From assembly GCA_902779135.1 (NCBI GenBank), contig CACZAR010000003.1, forward strand, positions 1-49,940: a stretch of 49,940 nucleotides of DNA, given 5' to 3'. How positions within the stretch are numbered: position 1 is the stretch's first letter; every line of letters starts with the position of its first letter. The notes under the pieces were generated by a model, which saw only the letters and a program-made list of their open reading frames with translations, ran no database searches and was not told the origin of the DNA. A program made the position numbers and the translations under genes. Shown here piece by piece: positions 45,001 through 49,940 of this stretch. The DNA comes from an uncultured Coriobacteriaceae bacterium (GTDB lineage: Bacteria; Actinomycetota; Coriobacteriia; Coriobacteriales; Eggerthellaceae).

Positions 45001-48000
45001 CGGGCAAGGAGTTTGCAGGCCTGTGGTACTCCGACGCGACGTGCAGCCGTCCCGTGTTCTTCTCCGAGCCGACCGCCGGTCAGCAGGAGCTGTTGACGAA
45101 GAAGGTTCAGGCTCCGGGTGGCGTGGTTGTCAATACCGAAATGGTTGCGAAAGACTACGACGTTGTCTCCGAAATGCCCCGCCACGATTTGACGGTCTAT
45201 GCCGGCTGGGATGACGTTTGGTATTGGGTCAAGATTGATCCGAACGGCGGTATGCTCAGCGACACCGAGGCCACATGGTTCTGGGAGACCTATGGCGAGG
45301 CGATCGAGGAATACTCTGACGTGACGCGCAAGTACGTCGCCGACCCCGCCGGTTCGTACTACTACCATTACGACGAGTTCAACACATCCGACCCCGAAGG
45401 CGCCCAGCCTGCAACGCGCAAGGCATACTACACCGACAGCTCGGCGCTGGGTTCGAGTGGCGCCACGTACAGCTTCGACGAGGACGCCTACGCGCTGGTG
45501 GGCTGGTTCAAGGTCAATGCTGACGGTTCGCTTTCTGCGTACAATTTCGGCGCGGGCGTCACTGACAACCTGACGCTGCGCGCTGTATGGCGCCAGGTGG
45601 GCGACTACCGCATCGTGTATCACCTCGAGGGCGTCGACACGTCCGGTGCGCCGCTTGAAGGTGTGACCGCAACAGGTCAGGTGCCCGTTGACAGCAACGC
45701 GTACGCTGACGCTTCCGATGCAGCAATGGCATCGGCCTCTGGCATTGAAGCGCCCGCGGGCTATGTGTTCTGGGGTTGGTACTACGGCGGCCGGGCCTAC
45801 AACCCGGGCGACGCATTCTCCCTCGATGCGGGTCGCTACGCAAATGGTGATGTGTTCGATGTCTATCCGATATTCATGGCCGTCGAGGACGTTCCCGTTG
45901 CCACGACCCAAATCATTTACGACGGCAACGGCGGTACGACGTCTCTTGACGTTCAGGGCTTGGACACCGAGACCATGGTGACGACTTCCATTTCCGACGA
46001 CAGGACCCGAATCACCGATGGCGCCCTGCATGCCAACCAGAGCTACACGCTGCGCGGCGAGGGAACCTTCGAGCGCGAAGGTTACAAGCTGGTGGGCTGG
46101 GAGACCTGGGACGGTTCGTATCGCTTCGCGCTGGGTCAGGGCGACGTGGCCGTTGACAACGCCGACGTCGAATCGAATCCCAACGCCAACACGCTGCGCG
46201 CCCTGTGGGAGCGCGACAGCTACGAAGTCACGGTCGTCAAGGCCGTCGAGAACGGTTCTGAGGCTTTGAAGGACGATACGTTCCGCTTCACCCCGTCAGT
46301 CAAGCTCGAGGGTGGCACCGATTTCGCGGCGCGTGAGAACTTCGCCCTGGCGAACGGCCAGAGCGTGTCGTTCGAGAACGTGCCCTACGGGTCCCAGTTC
46401 AAGGTCGTCGAGGACCGCAACGGCGCCAACTTCACAACGAAGGTTACCGCCGATGCAAACGGTGCGATTGAGCCTGTGGAAGGAGAGGAAAGCACCTTTA
46501 CGATTACAGGCAACACCATCATTACGTTCACGAACACCTACGATTCTTACACGGTTACGTACGATGGCAATGCTGGGGACGAGGCCGTGACCAACCTTGC
46601 AACCGACGATACGCTTTACAAGCCGGCTGACACCGTGACGGTGACAAGCGAAATGCCGGCGCGCACGGGCCACACGTTCCTCGGCTGGAACACCGCAGCC
46701 GACGGGTCTGGCACCGAGCGCGCAGCGGGCTCGACGTTTGACATCCAGGGTGACACGACGCTGTACGCCCAGTGGGTGAAGAACGATGCGCTGGTTTACG
46801 AGCCCAACGGTGGCGCGGGCGACGCGGTGAGCGTCTCGGGTGTCGTTGGTGCGCAAATCGAAGTTTCCGGCAGCCTGTTCACGCGCGCGGGCTATGAGTT
46901 CGCGGGCTGGAACACGGATGCCGACGGTGCGGGCACGGCGTATCCTGCAGGCTCGCAGTACACATTGAACGACGAGCTCAACGACGTGTTGTACGCGCAA
47001 TGGACAGCCAAAAACGACACGCCTTATACAATCATGTACTACCTGCAGGATCTCAGCAATGAAAGCAACTACATCCTGCACGAGGGCAAGACGATCAAAT
47101 CGGGCACGACTGATTCCACGGTTTCCGTTGAAGAGGCCGACGTCAAGTCGTTCGAGGGCTTCACGTATAACGCCGACAACGCCAACAACGTGCTGACGGG
47201 CACGGTTGCCGGCGACGGCGGCCTGGTGCTGAAGCTTTACTATGACCGCAACTCCTACGAAGTCAGCTACGCGTACAGCAACGAAGTGCCCGGCGCGAGC
47301 GCGCTGCCGCAAACCGTTTCCTACAAGTTCGGTCAGACCGTCATGCTTGCGCGTGACGCAGCTGCAGCTGGATATGCGTTCAGCGGTTGGACGACCGGTG
47401 ATGCAACGCTCGACAACCGTGCGTTCACGATGCCCGCGAAGCCCGTCGCGCTGAAGGGCTCGTTCTCGGCCAACGCCAATACGGCCTACAAGGTGCGCCA
47501 TTGGCAGCAGAATCTTAGCGGCGACGAGTACACGCTGTACGAGACTGAAAGCTTGAGCGGCACGACCGGCGAGACGGCGACCGCTGCAATCAAGGAATAT
47601 GTCGGTTTCAAGCACGTTGATGGCAACAAGCTGGATAAGCTGACTGGTACCATCGACGGCAACGGTGACCTGGTGCTCGACGTCTACTACGATCGCCAGA
47701 CCTTCACCGTCACCTACACCGATGGCGTGGAAGACGAGGACGTCTTCACCAACGCTGTCTTCGAGAACGTGCGCTACGGCACGGCCACCCCGGCTTACGC
47801 TGGAGGCGCCGCGCCGCAGCGTCAAGGCTACGTATTCGGCGGCTGGGATGCGGAAGTTGCCGCGACGGTGACGGCTGATGCGCAGTACAACGCCATGTGG
47901 ACTGCTGCAACGAACACGCCTTATGTGGTCAAGCACTACAAGCAGAACGCCAACGACGACGGCTACACGCTCGCCGACACCGACAGCCTGACGGGCACGA

Positions 48001-49940
48001 CGGGCACGCAGGTCGAGGCGCAGCCCAAGAGCTACGAGGGCTTCACGCTCAACGAAGACGCGCCTAACGCGGTGGCTTCCGGCACGGTTGCAGCCAACGG
48101 CTCGCTCGAGCTGGTGCTGTACTACGACCGCCAGACCTTCGGAGTGACCTACCAGTTCACAAGCGCCGTGCCTGACGGCGCAAGTGCGCTTCCAGTCGAC
48201 AACAACACCTATCGCTACGGCGCACCCGCTGTCGTTGCGGCGCCCGCGACGGCTCCTGCTGGCTACACGTTCAGCGGCTGGTCGGTCGCATCGCCCGAGG
48301 GCGCCTCGATCGTCGACGGCGCGGTCGCGATGCCGGCCTCCGACGTGGTGCTCGCCGGCTCCTTCTCCGCAAACACCGACACGCCCTACCGGGTCGAGCA
48401 CTACCAGCAGAACGCCGACGACAACGGCTACACGTTGGCCGATATAGTTAACCTGACGGGTACGACAGGTACCCAGGTTACTGCGCAGCCGATCGACTAC
48501 AGCGAAGCCGGCTTCATACATGTGAACGTGAGCGGTCAGTCCGTTGAGTTGGGGACTATCGCTGGCGACGGCGGTCTCGTACTCAAGGTCTACTACGACC
48601 GCTCGGAGGCCAACGTGAGCTACTCCTTCGAGGGTCCGGTGCCGCAGGGCGCCGGCGAGGCGCCCGCCGCCGCAGCCTACCGCCACGGGGCCACGGTGAG
48701 CGTCGCCGGCAATCCCGCGACGCCCGCCGGCTACACGTTCAGCGGTTGGACGACGTCGGATGCGACTGTCGCGGCTGGTTCATTCACGATGCCGCGTGCC
48801 GACGTCGCCTTCGCCGGTACCTTCACGGCCAACAGCGACATCTCCTATACAATTCAGCGCTATCTGCAGAATCCCGACGGCACGTACCCCGCCGAGCCCA
48901 CCTACACCGAAGCGGTCGAGGGCGCGACCACCGGCACGATCGTGACGATGCCCGAACAATCCTTCGAGGGCTACACACTCGACGATACGGTTGAGGGCAC
49001 GCTGCTGTCTGGCAGGGTCGCCGGCGACGGCGGTCTGGTGCTGCGTGCCTACTACGCGGCCGACGAGCACACCGTCACCTATATATATGACGACGCTACG
49101 CCTGACGGTGCGACGGCGCTGCCCGAAGTGCAGACGTACCTGACCGGTGCGACGGTGACCGTTGCCGCCAATGCAACACTTGCAGGTTATGATTTCAGCG
49201 GTTGGCAGAAAGACGAGAACGGCTCGATGATCGTCAAGGCTGCCGGCTCCACGTTCGTCATGCCAGCGGGCGACGTCGTGCTCACGGGCTCGTTCGCGGC
49301 GCGCACGGACACGCCTTACACGGTCGAGTACTACAAGCAGAATGTCAATAACGACGATTACACCCGCGATGACACGATGACCCGCCAGCTTACCGGCAAA
49401 ACCGGCACCATCGCGGTTGCTGATCTGCCCGAGCTGACTGGCTTCCATCACGTCACGGTTGCGGGCAAATCTATCGAGTCGGGCGTCGTATCGGCCAATG
49501 ACAAACTGGTCCTAAAGGTTTACTACGACCGTGATGTTTACAATGTGACGTACGCCTACGCCAATGCCCCGGCAACTGCGCTGCCGGCAGATGCGATTAC
49601 GCTGGGTACGCCAGGGGTGCGCTACGGCGCCACGGTGAATGTGGCTGCCGACGGTTGGGCGCCCGGCTACACGTTCAGCGGATGGAAGACCAACGATGCT
49701 TCCGCCGAGAACGGCGCGTTCACGATGCCCGCCAACAACGTTGCTTTCACGGGTACGTTTACCGCCAATAACAACACAGCTTATAAGGTCGAGTACTACT
49801 ACCAGTCCGGCGGCGCCTACGGCGTCGAGCCCGTCGTCGATGCCCGCGCGGGCACGACCGGCCAGGCCGCCTCGCTCACCGAGGCCGACACGACGCCCGC
49901 GCGCGCCGGCTACGCCTACGACGGCGCCGCCGCCAACGTG
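42063..49940 (+). CDS. Giant repeat-rich surface protein, N-terminal 2626 residues (C-terminus outside window)
   Basis: Open frame to the window edge; starts at the ATG at 42063 (GGGAA seven bases upstream), with an in-frame ATG at 42069 as alternative. Residues: leader with RIMEGAKTPEGKIIAILL and hydrophobic segment (about 8-45); Glu/Pro/Gln linker with 12-residue repeats (about 55-155); a domain ending KFSVYAIVVKN (about 160-285); Flg_new-like modules; an aromatic Tyr/Trp/Gly/Ser-rich region (about 660-830) with YGYVNGQYVKL-type units; a core IEFYLQRPDGTY (about 847); a Cna-B/SpaA-like domain (about 1387-1495); then at least six tandem pairs of a MucBP-like and an FSGW module. Likely a wall-attached adhesin; anchor not in view. 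Codirectional with replication. Confidence 0.92.
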   Translation, partial: MDMTNKLVDRIMEGAKTPEGKIIAILLVICLAFMCWNVGSLTAFGGALNREDVPASDDKAATEQEQAVEPAPEQQPVVEEAPVAVEQPVVEETPVAVEQPVVDASPQNEEAQGEVQGESQEASQEAAQEETQEEAKEESKEESQEESTMPAQSFRKVANGVEVRVEASEGAFPAGTEMVVTPVSTTQVADAVNGAIEGEASDIIAVDITFRFNGVEIEPERNISVSLTAVAIAQADEAEVVHIEDSGAAQVVEQVPTAAGNEVAFVSDKFSVYAIVVKNEEGEVIDEVVRYTYNFQTAEGEPYPFYNNAGQTVYSQIVKNGDVLEDVGTPAIPDNAKFQGWYVYDEESGTWGSKVEFGTPITTGDESATFTVRPFLGNVAYINFYQDSEGVVLLQRKQVVLDNGEGTFDVSTVKAPDDAQKGLAFVGWSTSPDSNELIGEDVNDGNSATTLVKVTAGADGTAEVSLYPVYKSAHWVNFFSAPVGSGATYIPPAYVTVDQKTTANARPSITPQWAGYEFQYWTKTPTFTETGSGEGDAAAYQMVEFTTPPAKYNFDEAMGNEDITLYGYWRPANANYTVVYWQQNVNDDKTWGDDQKTYEFYAQKNMSGLVGSTVKAQGSTQSFTGFTLNRAKSDQSVTVTADGKAVLNLYYDRNLITMVFQYSGGPSSWYYEATTSGSGEQYGYVNGQYVKLTSKSTTATIWTYKASTGWFSSSEYEYTGTRYTRTKVGSGWNATYDYKPTTSESGTQYGNVDGEWKELKKSSTSVTTWYYDGAEYTGQHFIRKSVQGDVYTGLYGSTLADQGERWPGGIWKYGNTGMSYLGEFVLPDADSQTIVFSQGSNTSQSTIEFYLQRPDGTYNQNTADDAGTVSSGGTFYFSEKYDGFKVAQYRRYTTSGSARTYYDSAGKAVSNPDSAWATAVVDGTTSLSNNFNLEIRYARKSYNLKFVDSANGSVLGEYPVVYGATLADYYPSTDPVSTVPGKEFAGLWYSDATCSRPVFFSEPTAGQQELLTKKVQAPGGVVVNTEMVAKDYDVVSEMPRHDLTVYAGWDDVWYWVKIDPNGGMLSDTEATWFWETYGEAIEEYSDVTRKYVADPAGSYYYHYDEFNTSDPEGAQPATRKAYYTDSSALGSSGATYSFDEDAYALVGWFKVNADGSLSAYNFGAGVTDNLTLRAVWRQVGDYRIVYHLEGVDTSGAPLEGVTATGQVPVDSNAYADASDAAMASASGIEAPAGYVFWGWYYGGRAYNPGDAFSLDAGRYANGDVFDVYPIFMAVEDVPVATTQIIYDGNGGTTSLDVQGLDTETMVTTSISDDRTRITDGALHANQSYTLRGEGTFEREGYKLVGWETWDGSYRFALGQGDVAVDNADVESNPNANTLRALWERDSYEVTVVKAVENGSEALKDDTFRFTPSVKLEGGTDFAARENFALANGQSVSFENVPYGSQFKVVEDRNGANFTTKVTADANGAIEPVEGEESTFTITGNTIITFTNTYDSYTVTYDGNAGDEAVTNLATDDTLYKPADTVTVTSEMPARTGHTFLGWNTAADGSGTERAAGSTFDIQGDTTLYAQWVKNDALVYEPNGGAGDAVSVSGVVGAQIEVSGSLFTRAGYEFAGWNTDADGAGTAYPAGSQYTLNDELNDVLYAQWTAKNDTPYTIMYYLQDLSNESNYILHEGKTIKSGTTDSTVSVEEADVKSFEGFTYNADNANNVLTGTVAGDGGLVLKLYYDRNSYEVSYAYSNEVPGASALPQTVSYKFGQTVMLARDAAAAGYAFSGWTTGDATLDNRAFTMPAKPVALKGSFSANANTAYKVRHWQQNLSGDEYTLYETESLSGTTGETATAAIKEYVGFKHVDGNKLDKLTGTIDGNGDLVLDVYYDRQTFTVTYTDGVEDEDVFTNAVFENVRYGTATPAYAGGAAPQRQGYVFGGWDAEVAATVTADAQYNAMWTAATNTPYVVKHYKQNANDDGYTLADTDSLTGTTGTQVEAQPKSYEGFTLNEDAPNAVASGTVAANGSLELVLYYDRQTFGVTYQFTSAVPDGASALPVDNNTYRYGAPAVVAAPATAPAGYTFSGWSVASPEGASIVDGAVAMPASDVVLAGSFSANTDTPYRVEHYQQNADDNGYTLADIVNLTGTTGTQVTAQPIDYSEAGFIHVNVSGQSVELGTIAGDGGLVLKVYYDRSEANVSYSFEGPVPQGAGEAPAAAAYRHGATVSVAGNPATPAGYTFSGWTTSDATVAAGSFTMPRADVAFAGTFTANSDISYTIQRYLQNPDGTYPAEPTYTEAVEGATTGTIVTMPEQSFEGYTLDDTVEGTLLSGRVAGDGGLVLRAYYAADEHTVTYIYDDATPDGATALPEVQTYLTGATVTVAANATLAGYDFSGWQKDENGSMIVKAAGSTFVMPAGDVVLTGSFAARTDTPYTVEYYKQNVNNDDYTRDDTMTRQLTGKTGTIAVADLPELTGFHHVTVAGKSIESGVVSANDKLVLKVYYDRDVYNVTYAYANAPATALPADAITLGTPGVRYGATVNVAADGWAPGYTFSGWKTNDASAENGAFTMPANNVAFTGTFTANNNTAYKVEYYYQSGGAYGVEPVVDARAGTTGQAASLTEADTTPARAGYAYDGAAANV
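42291..42370 (+). repeat. 36-bp tandem repeats in the linker of the right surface protein
   Basis: Units at 42291-42326 and 42327-42362 plus a partial third encode VVEEAPVAVEQP-type 12-mers. A Gln/Glu/Ser-rich tract (42390-42510) follows. Confidence 0.8.
47025..49940 (+). repeat. Tandem array of about 150-residue module pairs in the right surface protein
   Basis: Recurrent landmarks every 440-480 bp: LVLKLYYDR-type ends near 47220, 47668, 48110, 48575, 49035 and 49505, and xFSGW cores near 47385, 47830 (FGGW), 48265, 48735, 49190 and 49675. Each unit joins a TPYxVxxYxQN...GTTGT...EGFT...YYDR module to a VxYxF...GYTFSGW...MPAxxVxxxGSFxAN module. Some stretches are close at DNA level, implying past recombination; the array runs off the edge. 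Confidence 0.88.

Noticed and set aside
44589..46031. 480-codon minus-strand frame
   Set aside because: Same reason: shadow of the right surface protein, no supporting start or motif.
46296..48686. 796-codon minus-strand frame opposite the right surface gene
   Set aside because: Antisense shadow of repeat modules; its own repetitive character only mirrors the plus-strand modules.

Overview
The window carries the replication-origin neighbourhood of a high-to-medium GC Gram-positive bacterium, most likely a member of the Coriobacteriia (Eggerthellaceae-like). Reasons: the order rsmG-parA-parB, rpmH-rnpA-yidD-yidC-khpB, dnaA, dnaN-recF-DUF721-gyrB-gyrA; perfect parS sites (TGTTTCACGTGAAACA); a monoderm-type YidC without a periplasmic domain; a recF-DUF721-gyrB-gyrA run typical of Actinobacteria; and very large surface proteins built of InlB/Flg_new-type and MucBP-like modules, which are common in gut Coriobacteriia. 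This assignment is inferred from gene order and protein character, not from a database search.

Layout. (1) 1-7036, minus: the N-terminal 2345 residues of a giant exported surface protein, running off the left edge. (2) 7671-10020, minus: a cupin-type HTH regulator and an acyl-CoA synthetase; between them a pair of 31-bp palindromes. (3) 10408-13585, plus: tatA and leuS, with a second pair of the same palindromes before the leuS promoter. (4) about 13600-14330: an IS200/IS605-type element with tnpA only, inserted just after leuS. (5) 14427-22028: ddl (minus), rlmN (plus), parB, parA, rsmG, khpB, yidC, yidD, rnpA, rpmH (all minus), with three parS sites. (6) 22490-25400: dnaA (minus), an ATPase/winged-helix fusion gene (minus), then the putative oriC. 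(7) 25401-33021, plus: dnaN, recF, a DUF721 gene, gyrB, gyrA. (8) 33117-35910, minus: two LytTR-type regulators whose receiver domains lack the phospho-acceptor Asp, a two-TM membrane protein and a small exported protein. (9) 36150-41215, plus: a transglutaminase-like lipoprotein and a compact type IV pilus-like cluster (GspF/PilC, four single-TM proteins, PilT). (10) 41269-41817, minus: an unrecognised protein. (11) 42063-49940, plus: a second giant surface protein, open at the right edge.

Most genes left of 24.9 kb read leftward and most right of 25.4 kb rightward, so transcription is largely co-directional with forks leaving an origin near 24.9-25.4 kb. The core genes serve initiation (DnaA, DnaN, DUF721), segregation (ParA, ParB, parS), topology (gyrase), ribosome maturation (RsmG, RlmN, RnpA, L34), and membrane insertion and export (YidC, YidD, TatA).

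The accessory part is the interesting one. The two giant proteins share an N-terminal leader (GAKTPEGK followed by a hydrophobic segment), and together with the small exported protein at 34594-35025 they share an upstream DNA element (ACAATTTCGCCAA-like, always on the sense strand). Two phospho-independent-looking LytTR regulators lie in the same region. I propose, as inference, a cell-surface regulon controlled by these LytTR proteins. No rRNA, tRNA or CRISPR array was seen.
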